Assembly (NCBI GenBank): GCA_937897005.1
Contig: CALCOQ010000098.1
Coordinates: 1 to 8,437 of the forward strand
Source of the DNA: an uncultured euryarchaeote
GTDB taxonomy: Archaea > Thermoplasmatota > Poseidoniia > Poseidoniales > Poseidoniaceae
Reading direction: 5' to 3'
DNA: 8,437 nucleotides
Part shown: positions 1 through 8,000 of the stretch, piece after piece
Numbering within the stretch: the stretch's first letter is position 1
Layout of the letters: each line of letters begins with the position of its first letter
Program-made: the position numbers and the translations under genes
Notes under the pieces: model-generated
What the model was told of the DNA's origin: nothing
The model's database searches: none
The model's input: only the letters and a program-made list of their open reading frames with translations

Positions 1-2154
1 GAGTAATCCCTCCTTTTCAAATTGGATAGAAATGTCAGTATCTTCACATCCAACCATGGTTCCATTCTCCGAGGTTCCATAGGTATCAGGACAATCATCC
101 AGAGTGTCAGCCCAACCATCGCCATCACCATCAGGGCATCCAATCAACGAACCCTTGTTCGAGGTACCTGTATCATCAGGGCAATTGTCATTTGAATCCT
201 CCACCCCATCGTTGTCATCATCAAGATCCTCATCTGCATCTCTACATCCATCCATATCCTGATCAGTGTCAGGATCTGAGACCCATGTGGGTATTGGGCT
301 CTGACCGCGATTCCAATCCGTTCTCAAGCAGGTGTCATTGGAATTCTCTTTCTGATCATTATCCATATCAGAATCTTCTACATCATCCTTGCAGCCATCT
401 ATATCCCAGTCGCTGCTGGAAGCAGGATCAGACTGGATACTGGTGGAGGTCCAATTCAATTCACCCAATGGGCAATCATCGGAACGGTCTCCGTTGTTAT
501 CGAGGACTCCATCGTTGTCATCATCGATATCACACTCATCTCCCTGTGTATCAGAATCATGATCCTCTTGTCCACTGTTGTGGTCATCGGGACAATTATC
601 ATCCTCATCGAAGATTCCATCGCCATCAGAATCAGAACTGCCGAATCCAGAAATTGACCAGAGATAGGGTCCGAACTGCCCTGATGGGGAGGCAGTTCCA
701 GCATTGGTCGAAGTGAAATCAATCGTCCCACTCGCGGTACCAGCCACTGCGACATTACCGTGGTCATCGACCGCTACCCCACCTGCCCAATTGTCCTGTG
801 AACCATGAGCGCTGACCATTCTCTCCCATGCACCATTGGTATCGATGGAAGCGATGATGGTATCATTCTCTCCCTGTGAAGAGAAGGAACTGCCTGCTAT
901 GGACAATGAACCTGCACTTGACATGGCGACTATCGCATTTCCACTAGAAGGATCAGTGGCAACGTCTGAGACGAAATCATAGGTGGATGTACCTACATGG
1001 GTGGCCCATATCCAACTTCCTGCAGAATACTTCGCAACATAGCCATCATCTTCACCCATTGAATTGATGGTAGTGCTACCAAATGTGAGAGAACCACTGA
1101 AAATACCTGCAATGACTGGATCTCCTGACATATCGACATCAATTCCACCCGTATATGTATCCGATGTGGTGGTCCCATGCTGTGCATCCATCCACCCACC
1201 TTGTGCACTGATCTTGGCAATGACTGGATGTCCGCTGCCACTGGCTGAAACCGAATAAGTGCCGAAACTCATCGACGTATCAAATGAAGTGACCAGCCAG
1301 ACATCTCCACCCATATCGGAAGTCATCGAGAAAACTTCGTTGACATCAGGCCCGGTTGCATCTGCCAACCAATTGTTGTTGCCGGATGAACTGTATTTGG
1401 CAACGAAGACATCAGCATCGCTGATACCGGTTCCTGCATTATTCCCAACTTCAGTGGAACCCAGATAGAATCCACCAATGATGGCGCTTCCCGCTGCATC
1501 CACTGTGATGGAAGTGCCCCATACCACATCGAGAGAAGTTGTTGCACCGGTCTGAGCATCTGCTGCACCCTTGAGTGATTTCGCCCACTGCCATTGACCG
1601 GAACTCGATATCTTGGCGATGAAACAATCGTAGAGCCCTTGCGAGACCAGAGTGTGAGAGCCGAATGAAGCGGTATCACGGAAGGAACCAGTGACATACA
1701 CATCTCCTGTATTGGATATTGCCAGACCTCCGGCATTGATTTCTGGAGAATTGCTGCCGGATGCAGTTGCAACCTGAACCCATGACACGTTTCCGCCACT
1801 GTCGGTCTTTGCATACCAAGGGGTGACAGTATCTCCAGAAGTGACTGAGACTCCACCCCACGACAAAGTGGCTGCTCCTCCATCCATCAATCCACCAATA
1901 GCGATGTCTCCCGAGGAAGGAACCACATCGATATATCGAGCATTTCCATTGGCTGAACCTCCAGACATCTTGGCCCAACCAGTGCCTGAACGAGCACTTG
2001 CCTCAAATCTTGAAACTGAATCAAGTTCTGCCTCATCAGGTTCTGCGAATGAAACAGGGACCATTGGGGTGAAATATCCTAGGATGAATAACAACACCAA
2101 TGCTGAAACCATTCCGCGACCATTGGTATTCCGAACAGCAATAGGGCTGAGCAT
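1..2154 (-). CDS. Secreted beta-propeller and thrombospondin type-3-like repeat protein (3' end outside window)
   Basis: The frame is open without a stop from ATG 2154 to the window edge, giving 718 residues with the C-terminus missing. An in-frame TGA lies a short way upstream and no other ATG precedes 2154. The later Met15 would lose Arg8 and Arg13 of the signal n-region, so Met1 is preferred. Residues 1-37 look like a Sec signal peptide: a basic start, the hydrophobic core VSALVLLFILGYF, and likely cleavage after VSFA. Residues about 75-502 hold about seven degenerate units of the type G-x-V-x-V-x-G-x-F ... FGS ... D-x-F-V-A-K-x-S-x-x-G-x-W-x-W, as in SBBP-like beta-propeller repeats. From residue 507 the chain becomes Asp- and Cys-rich, with DSDGDG and DDDNDG calcium-binding motifs. 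The protein is presumably exported or surface-displayed, with Ca2+ stiffening the stalk. Its ligand or enzymatic role is unknown and no catalytic motif is visible. A C-terminal anchor, if present, lies outside the window. It may not belong functionally to the polymerase operon. Confidence 0.88.
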   Translation of the reverse strand, partial: MLSPIAVRNTNGRGMVSALVLLFILGYFTPMVPVSFAEPDEAELDSVSRFEASARSGTGWAKMSGGSANGNARYIDVVPSSGDIAIGGLMDGGAATLSWGGVSVTSGDTVTPWYAKTDSGGNVSWVQVATASGSNSPEINAGGLAISNTGDVYVTGSFRDTASFGSHTLVSQGLYDCFIAKISSSGQWQWAKSLKGAADAQTGATTSLDVVWGTSITVDAAGSAIIGGFYLGSTEVGNNAGTGISDADVFVAKYSSSGNNNWLADATGPDVNEVFSMTSDMGGDVWLVTSFDTSMSFGTYSVSASGSGHPVIAKISAQGGWMDAQHGTTTSDTYTGGIDVDMSGDPVIAGIFSGSLTFGSTTINSMGEDDGYVAKYSAGSWIWATHVGTSTYDFVSDVATDPSSGNAIVAMSSAGSLSIAGSSFSSQGENDTIIASIDTNGAWERMVSAHGSQDNWAGGVAVDDHGNVAVAGTASGTIDFTSTNAGTASPSGQFGPYLWSISGFGSSDSDGDGIFDEDDNCPDDHNSGQEDHDSDTQGDECDIDDDNDGVLDNNGDRSDDCPLGELNWTSTSIQSDPASSSDWDIDGCKDDVEDSDMDNDQKENSNDTCLRTDWNRGQSPIPTWVSDPDTDQDMDGCRDADEDLDDDNDGVEDSNDNCPDDTGTSNKGSLIGCPDGDGDGWADTLDDCPDTYGTSENGTMVGCEDTDISIQFEKEGLL
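37..636 (-). repeat. Asp/Cys-rich calcium-binding repeats (thrombospondin type-3-like)
   Basis: Residues 507-706 of the secreted protein contain repeated DxDxDG cores (SDSDGDGIFDEDDNCPDD, CDIDDDNDGVLD, DLDDDNDGVEDSNDNCPDD, CPDGDGDGWADTLDDCPD) with regularly placed cysteines. In known TSP3-type repeats these Asp side chains coordinate Ca2+ and the cysteines form disulfides, which suits an extracellular stalk. The DDDNDG core is encoded twice by the same 17 bases (plus-strand copies at 206-222 and 509-525), so a small exact direct repeat is present in the DNA. The array may continue beyond the window edge. Confidence 0.85.
649..1932 (-). repeat. About seven beta-propeller-type protein repeats
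   Basis: Residues 75-502 of the secreted protein divide into about seven units of 50-60 residues, beginning near residues 75, 140, 205, 272, 333, 391 and 453. Each has a short strand pattern (GDVYVTGSF, GSAIIGGFY, GDPVIAGIF, GNVAVAGTA), then a FGS- or FTS-like turn, then an AK-x-S-x-x-G-x-W strand (FIAKISSSGQWQW, FVAKYSSSGNNNW, YVAKYSAGSWIW). The seventh unit ends YLWSIS. Unit count and spacing suit a closed seven-bladed propeller; that fold is inferred from pattern only. The repeats diverge at DNA level, so this is old duplication, not a recent tandem array. Confidence 0.75.
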
Positions 2155-2207
2155 GTTGTCGGCTGTACCTACTCCCTGATGAATCCTGCGCCTACATATT
2201 CAGGCTC

Positions 2208-3173
2208 TCAACAACTGAAAAACCTGCCACTCAATCCATGCAGTATTGAATCACCATGACCAGGCAATTTACCTCTCCATGCTGGAATATAGATTTTCTG
2301 CGATTCCATCCCAGACGATTCCATCGTTGCTTTCCATCGTTTGAGAACCACACCGGAGCCTTCCTCAAGCCCACTCGCTCTACGTTCGCTCAATGTCTTG
2401 ATCAAGCGCATTCTAAGCATCGAATCGGAGGAGAAGGATTCACTCACTTTGACCTCCAGATCAGGAGGGTTGGACAATAACTCCAATTCATCGATCAGAG
2501 ATAATTCTTCTTCCCAGGGGTCTTCCAGAACCTTCCACTCACGAGGCTCTTCCTGACCTTCAGGACCGCATAACATTCCGCTCACCATCCACAGTCGTGC
2601 TTCCAGATGCAATGGACTCAAACCAAGGCCAGTGAAACCCAATTCCTCCAGAATATCATCAGGACGCAGATGGGGAGTTATCCCAAGTGGCCCATCTGTG
2701 ACTCGCTGCAATGAACCATCCCCGTTCTCTGAAATAGGTTTTTCATGAACCATGGAAATGAAACTCCCTCCATCCAATAGATGTTCTCCCAAAGCAGTTG
2801 CCAACTGCACTCTGCTGAGCATCCTGACTGTACTGGGCAATCCCACGTCAGGGATTCTGTCGTTTCCCTGTAGAATGATGACATGTTCTCCGACCGGGGC
2901 ATCAACCAACCAGCGTTCGAGGTCGGAAGTGGATAATCCTGGCCATTCATTCTCCGCTCTCCAGACATCCGGTCCAATCAAATCCCACAATGAACGTTCG
3001 ACTTGACTTGATTCCAGAACTCTACCTACCCAGACGATTGGACCAGGAGGTATTTCTGGCGCGATACACGATTCATCCCACTCGATTCCGCACCTGAGCA
3101 ACAACTCAGGCAGGTCCACAACCATGGGGGGCCCTTGATTCAGGGGTCCATCAACATAACCGACCTCAGTCAA
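2208..3173 (-). CDS. Unrecognised 321-aa protein downstream of rpl30e
   Basis: I do not recognise the family. The frame opens with TTG at 3173, overlapping the end of rpl30e by 8 bases; an in-frame TGA lies a few codons upstream. The first ATG is codon 17 (3125), preceded by a weak AAGGG, and is a credible alternative start. The predicted protein is acidic and soluble, with no signal peptide or membrane segment. Residues 45-140 alternate hydrophobic strands and helices (GPIVWVGRVLE, EHVIILQG, VRMLSRVQLATALGEHLL), suggesting an alpha/beta domain. Residues 205-235 form a strongly acidic helical stretch (WEEELSLIDELELL). The tail, residues 294-320, has YIPAWRGKLPG and HGLSGRFFS and looks motif-like. 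Only three cysteines, at 28, 36 and 202, plus Cys321 at the very end, are present, with no zinc-finger spacing. It is not NusA: I see no KH-type GXXG pattern. Same strand and overlap imply co-transcription with the polymerase genes. Confidence 0.75.
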   Translation of the reverse strand: MTEVGYVDGPLNQGPPMVVDLPELLLRCGIEWDESCIAPEIPPGPIVWVGRVLESSQVERSLWDLIGPDVWRAENEWPGLSTSDLERWLVDAPVGEHVIILQGNDRIPDVGLPSTVRMLSRVQLATALGEHLLDGGSFISMVHEKPISENGDGSLQRVTDGPLGITPHLRPDDILEELGFTGLGLSPLHLEARLWMVSGMLCGPEGQEEPREWKVLEDPWEEELSLIDELELLSNPPDLEVKVSESFSSDSMLRMRLIKTLSERRASGLEEGSGVVLKRWKATMESSGMESQKIYIPAWRGKLPGHGDSILHGLSGRFFSC

Positions 3174-3489
3174 TGTTGCTTCGCAAGGTCAGAAGATCGC
3201 TGCTTCCAGCTTCAACCACGCAGATCACACTGATACTGAATGGCTTGGCACAGGCTGTACCAAGTTCTCGATTCACAATCCCGACTCTGTGTTTTGCAAC
3301 ATCTGGATGCCGAGCATGTAAATCATCAATCCACGTCTGTGGACAATTGGCAGCCAATATCACTAATTTCGCCTGTCCACGATCACATGCATCTACCGTC
3401 TGGTTCTGTCCAAACAGCAGTTCTCCACTACCGATGGCGGTCTTCAATTCTCTTTGTAATTCCATGTTATTGACCCCATACTCCACCAT
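3166..3489 (-). CDS. rpl30e: 50S ribosomal protein L30e
   Basis: This is a small archaeal/eukaryotic-type L30e (eL30) protein of the large ribosomal subunit; the L7Ae/L30e fold binds RNA, classically kink-turns. It shows the family pattern: an N-terminal helix ELQRELKTAIGSGELLFGQNQ, then the strand AKLVILAANCP, a helix, VGIVNRELGTACAKPFSISVICVVEAGSSDLL and a short tail. Gene position right after rpoA2 is the classic euryarchaeal arrangement. The longest frame gives 107 residues from ATG 3489, 21 bases after the rpoA2 stop. ATG 3465 (Met9, starting MELQRELK) gives 99 residues, nearer the usual family length, and may be the true start. Neither has a strong ribosome binding site. The protein is divergent but the ELGTACAKPF segment keeps the family's core. 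Confidence 0.9.
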   Translation of the reverse strand: MVEYGVNNMELQRELKTAIGSGELLFGQNQTVDACDRGQAKLVILAANCPQTWIDDLHARHPDVAKHRVGIVNRELGTACAKPFSISVICVVEAGSSDLLTLRSNID

Positions 3490-3510
3490 TGTTTCTCATA
3501 AGGTTGGAAA

Positions 3511-5073
3511 TCAGCCTTCCTCTGGGATGTAATACAATTCGACACTACCAGTCCCCAATGAGATTGGCTGCCCAACGATGACGTTCTCTGCAACACCAGT
3601 GAGGCGGTCGCGCTCACCGATGATACCTGCCTTGAGCAAGTGGTTGACGGTGACCTCGAATGCAGCACGAGCGAGAATGCTGTGCTTGTTTCCGCTGACT
3701 CCATGCCTGCCGATGGCTCGTACTGCACCTTCACTCGTCATCACATCAGCGACCATCAACAGGTGCCGTACATCGACTTCCAGTCGAGCACCCTCAAGGG
3801 TTGCTTTGAGTTCATTGATGATGGATTGGCGTGCAGCCTCGATTCCAAGATAGTCGTAAATCTCAATGATGTTGTTGGTATACGTACGAGAACGGTCGAT
3901 AGCCTCAAGATCGCTGACACGAGATAGATTGCTGCCGATGGTTGAAAGATAGTATTCACCGGTCTGGTCATCCTTCTGCACATTGGCCCTTTCGATATTG
4001 GGGATACCCTTTAGACGTAGATCCTTGACCTTGTCCTCAAGTTGAAGAAGTTGGGTATAAGAAGGAGGGTTGTCGTTCAGATCGGCAAGGTCTTCTTCTC
4101 TCTGCACTCCTGGAATTATCGTTAATACCTTGGGGTTCTTCTCCTTGTCTGCAAGAATATGCAAGCGTAGAGCACGTTGCAGTTTGTCGCGCACCTCATT
4201 TCCAGTCATCTTCTTCTGCCTCAAGTTTCCAACCTTGAGATTGAGAACCAACTTTCTCTGAGCAACATCAGTTTCGATGTCTGCAATATTCTTGGTCAAT
4301 GTGATCTCGATTCCTGCCGCCAGCTTTCGACATTCATCAGCATTATCCTTCTTCTCATCGATAAGACGGATGGTCATGGTTGGAGTATCAGGGACTTTGC
4401 GAGCATCGACTATCTCAATGATACGTGGTAGACCCTGAGTCACGTTGACCGTCGCTACACCAGCATAGTGGAATGTACGCATGGTCATCTGCGTCCCAGG
4501 CTCACCGATGGACTGAGCAGTGGTGATTCCTGCCGCTTCAAAAGGATCTATTCGTGCTTTATTGAATGCAGCTCTAGATTGCTCGATGATATTGGTGGCC
4601 TGCTTGGCTGTCAATTTCTTGCGACCCCTTGCCTTGACTGAATCCGTCAGGTCGCCAATGACCCTCGGCGAAAGTAGAATTTCATCGAACTTCGCTTCAG
4701 CTTTCATCAATGCAATATGAATAGGGTCTTCGACGATATCATCGTAATTCAGTACAACCTTCTTCTCCGCATCGTAGTCCTCAAGTTCCTGAACAATCTT
4801 TGTTCTACGCCGACGCGGCGCAGCACGACGACGAACAACAGTTGTTCCACCGCCACCATCCGAAGCATCACTTCGGTTACCAGTGGCACTGATGATGATA
4901 GTATGTAACTTGGTTCCAGTATCAGAATCCGTCTTGCATATGGCTGCAATCTCCTGAGCGGTCAATATCTTGACATCGTCCCACTTACGGTCATCTGCCA
5001 ACAGATGAGCGTACTCTTCAGGCACCTGCATATCCATGAGTTTCTTCTTCGTTGCACTCTTCACCACCATCAT
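3511..5073 (-). CDS. rpoA2: DNA-directed RNA polymerase subunit A''
   Basis: This is the C-terminal part of the split archaeal largest subunit, equivalent to the end of Rpb1. Residues about 126-520 match the family. They include SPRVIGDLTDSVKARGRKKL, then DPFEAAGITTAQSIGEPGTQ and the trigger loop MTMRTFHYAGVATVNVTQGL (residues about 176-215, with the conserved His202), then PRIIEIVDARKVPDTPTMTI. The end comprises the jaw/cleft and C-terminal clamp segments, with EVDVRHLLMVADVMTSEG, GRHGVSGNKHSILARAAFEV and GVAENVIVGQPISLGTGS. Typical archaeal A'' is near 400 residues; this one is 520 because of an N-terminal extension of about 120 residues (a helical segment at 13-48, then GGGG and RRRAAPRRRR at 73-90). 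The ATG at 5073 overlaps the A' stop as ATGA and has GGAG seven bases upstream; Met2 at 5070 is the adjacent alternative. Confidence 0.97.
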   Translation of the reverse strand: MMVVKSATKKKLMDMQVPEEYAHLLADDRKWDDVKILTAQEIAAICKTDSDTGTKLHTIIISATGNRSDASDGGGGTTVVRRRAAPRRRRTKIVQELEDYDAEKKVVLNYDDIVEDPIHIALMKAEAKFDEILLSPRVIGDLTDSVKARGRKKLTAKQATNIIEQSRAAFNKARIDPFEAAGITTAQSIGEPGTQMTMRTFHYAGVATVNVTQGLPRIIEIVDARKVPDTPTMTIRLIDEKKDNADECRKLAAGIEITLTKNIADIETDVAQRKLVLNLKVGNLRQKKMTGNEVRDKLQRALRLHILADKEKNPKVLTIIPGVQREEDLADLNDNPPSYTQLLQLEDKVKDLRLKGIPNIERANVQKDDQTGEYYLSTIGSNLSRVSDLEAIDRSRTYTNNIIEIYDYLGIEAARQSIINELKATLEGARLEVDVRHLLMVADVMTSEGAVRAIGRHGVSGNKHSILARAAFEVTVNHLLKAGIIGERDRLTGVAENVIVGQPISLGTGSVELYYIPEEG

Positions 5074-8000
5074 TCATCAACTCCAAGTGAAATATCCTTG
5101 CTGGTGGTTCCTAGAACCTTGTCTACGATGACATCAGTGTTCACAGGAGAACCGTGCACGCTACGCGATGGATCGATTCCATCCTCACCATATTCGAATT
5201 GGATGATTCGGTCAGCAGTGTTGCGTACCGAGAGTTTTCCGTCCTTGAACACCTTGAGGTCGTCCATCGCATTGATCAATCGGCGCTGCATGTAGCCGGA
5301 CTTGCTGGTTCTGACCGCAGTATCGACGAGAGACTCTCGTCCAGAAACTGAGAGCATGAAGAACTCGGTTGGCTCAAGACCACGCTTGAATGACGAGGAG
5401 ATGAATCCCTTCTCGCGAGCCCCTTTCAAACCTCTTGGGAAGTGAGGAAGAACCCTATCCTTGTAGCCACGCTCAAGGCGAGCGCCACGAACTTTGGCTT
5501 GACCTATTGAGCCAGCCATCATGGTCAAGTTGTCCATTGAACCTCGGGCACCGGATACTGCCATGTTGACTGCAGCGTTATCCGAACTGCTCTGGGTCAA
5601 GTGATTCTTTGCAACCTCACCGCTCTTGGCCTTGCCTTCATCGAGAATAACCATGATGTTCTCCTCCATGGTCTCAAGTGGTGTTCTACCAGGACGGGCC
5701 TCATATTTGCGACCATCCTTGCCGAATGCCACCAATTCCTCATCGACCTTCTGACGAGCTTCAGAGTTGATCTTCTCAATTCGTTCCAATGCCTCTGGTG
5801 GAAGGTCTTCGTCGTCAATACCAGTGGTGAAACCAAGAGCAGTACAAGCACCGATGGTGAGGCGCGTCATTTCATCGAGGAATCTAGCGCCATCATCAGG
5901 GCCATTGGTCTGTACCACTGCATCCAACAATCTGCCATCTTCTGCACCTATTGCCCTCTTGTCCAGCGTACCAGTAACAGTACTGGAAATAATGGTGACA
6001 TCCTCATTCGACCTGCTACGGAAACGCAACTGGATGTTCTCTGGGATGATCAGACCCATCAGGTCATGTCCATTGAAACCAAGTTTGCCATTTTCCAACT
6101 TGATCTCCTTCGGCAATGGACCAGTATATCCTATTCGTCCTAGAATGTCTATTCCCACAGATTTGCTGACCTTTGTCCCTGGCCGAGTCAAGAGATAGGC
6201 GCCTGAGATGTGGTCGTGGATACCACCAATGACCGCACCTCCATAACGTGGAGTCAGGATGTGTTCCTGTACTCTCATCAATATCTTTGCTTCAGCACGT
6301 GCCTCCTCTCCTTGGATGACGTGAAGGTTCATCTCGTCACCATCGAAATCAGCATTGTATGGGGTGCATACTGCAAGATTGAACCTGAAGGTCTTACCTT
6401 CCATCACTCTGATCTCATGTACCATCATCGACATGCGGTGCAATGAAGGTTGACGGTTGAATATCGACACGTCCCCATCGATCAAGTGTCGCTCGACAAC
6501 CATTCCAGGCTTTGGAATTCTATCGAGGTCCAGCGTCGCAAGACGGTCCTCTACGCGGGTCCTGTAATCATTGATCTCAGGTGAACCACAATGAGGGCAT
6601 GATACTTCAAGATGTTCTGGAAATTCCTCATCAGGATTTGCCAACTCCCACTTCCACCTGTGATGTAGAACCGCACGGGGGTCGTCCTCGGGTAATGGCT
6701 TGTGGTTGATATCTTCACCACAGAGGTTGGCCAAGGTTGCTGGCTCATCCACCTCGAAGTATTCCTCCATCTGAGGAGCTCCTCCGACCACAGGGTCATC
6801 GGTACGCCTGCTCATCTTTCTGATGACCAGACCAGGCAAGAAATTAGGCGCTGGCATGACACTGTCCAAGTCGAACCGGAGGGTTGTCTCGGATTGACAA
6901 TCAGGATTATGACATCGGAATCCAGCATTGATCAACTTGGAGCGGTCATTGATTCTCACACGACGGCCATCTCCACGAATCACATAGTTGACACCCGGGT
7001 GAACGTTGGGTCCACGTAGAATCATCTGGCGCATCTGTTCCCTGTTTCTGCAGGTGACGCGAATAGGCACAGTCAATTCCTTGGCGACCTGTTCTGGAAC
7101 TCCGACCTCGTTGATTCCAAGGTATGGGTCTGGAGAAATGACTGAACGAGCACAGAAGTTGACACGCTTTCCTGAAAGATTGCTTCGGAAACGGCCTTCC
7201 TTGCCCTTGAGGCGTTGTGTCAAAGTCTTCAATGGACGGCCAGAACGATGTCTGGCTGGCGGGATGCCACTGGTCTGGTTATCGAAATAAGTGGTGATAT
7301 GGTACTGCAATAACTCCCACAGATCCTCAACGATCAATTGTGGAGCACCAGCATCGCGATTCTCTTGCAGACGCTGATTGATTCTGAGTACGTCGACCAA
7401 CTTGTGTGTCAAGTCATCTTCTGAACGGTCTCCACTATCCAATGTAATGGAAGGACGGACGGTGATTGGAGGCACAGGAAGAACTCGCATGATCGTCCAT
7501 TCAGGGCGATTCACCTTGTCCATACCGAGGAATATCAGGTCATCGATTGGAATTCGTTCAAGCCACTCGCGGACATCTCGTGCATTCAATTTCTTCTCAC
7601 TTGCCTTGGTGCCACCGGCACCTCCAGCATCCATCTTCTCCTTGAAAGTGGTCGGCTTATCAAGAATGATCTTTCCTTGTTGCTCTTGACAATGCATGCA
7701 TACCTTACGCTTGGTTCCTGAACATATCTTCTCCACATCCTTGACCAGTTTAGAGAATTCAGTAGAACCTAGGCCGTGCTTCTGAATGGTATCGATAATA
7801 CGACTTCTATAGTAGTCCTGCTCAGATTTCTCCTCATCGCTGGGGTGGGTTCCTGCAGCCTCCTGCAACAATATTCGATTACAGGAATTACAGGTTGATT
7901 TCAAAGAACGCTTGATGAGATCCACGAAACCGATGTGGACCACGGGAAGTTCCAGTTGGATGTGTCCGAAATGGCTTGGGCACTCATCGTATTTGTTACC

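Noticed and set aside
192..716. 174-codon plus-strand open frame, His- and Pro-rich
   Set aside because: It is antisense to the Asp-rich repeats of the secreted protein; GAT/GAC-rich codons read backwards give His, Ser and Ile runs. No start context or homology-like pattern.
1323..1883. 186-codon minus-strand frame in a different phase from the secreted gene
   Set aside because: The continuous frame from 2154 to the edge has a signal peptide and clear repeats; this frame is an out-of-phase shadow of it.
2193..2202. TATA-like TGAATATGTA (minus strand) upstream of the secreted gene
   Set aside because: It is only weakly AT-rich, lies about 40 bases before the ATG and lacks a clear purine-rich BRE; a separate promoter is plausible in this 53-base gap but not supportable from this motif.
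3173..3532. 119-codon plus-strand frame opposite rpl30e
   Set aside because: Antisense to a recognisable ribosomal protein gene; its sequence has low-complexity shadow character.
5070..5073. Frameshift splitting one large-subunit gene
   Set aside because: Separate A' and A'' genes are the normal archaeal state; the ATGA overlap with GGAG upstream supports a true second start.
5601..6143. 180-codon plus-strand frame
   Set aside because: It lies wholly antisense to conserved A' coding sequence and shows no domain-like pattern.
6504..6944. Intein or mobile insertion in A'
   Set aside because: The block has no intein-type N-terminal Cys/Ser with a terminal His-Asn and no splicing or endonuclease motifs, and at about 145 residues it is short for one. 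It reads as an in-frame protein domain insertion.
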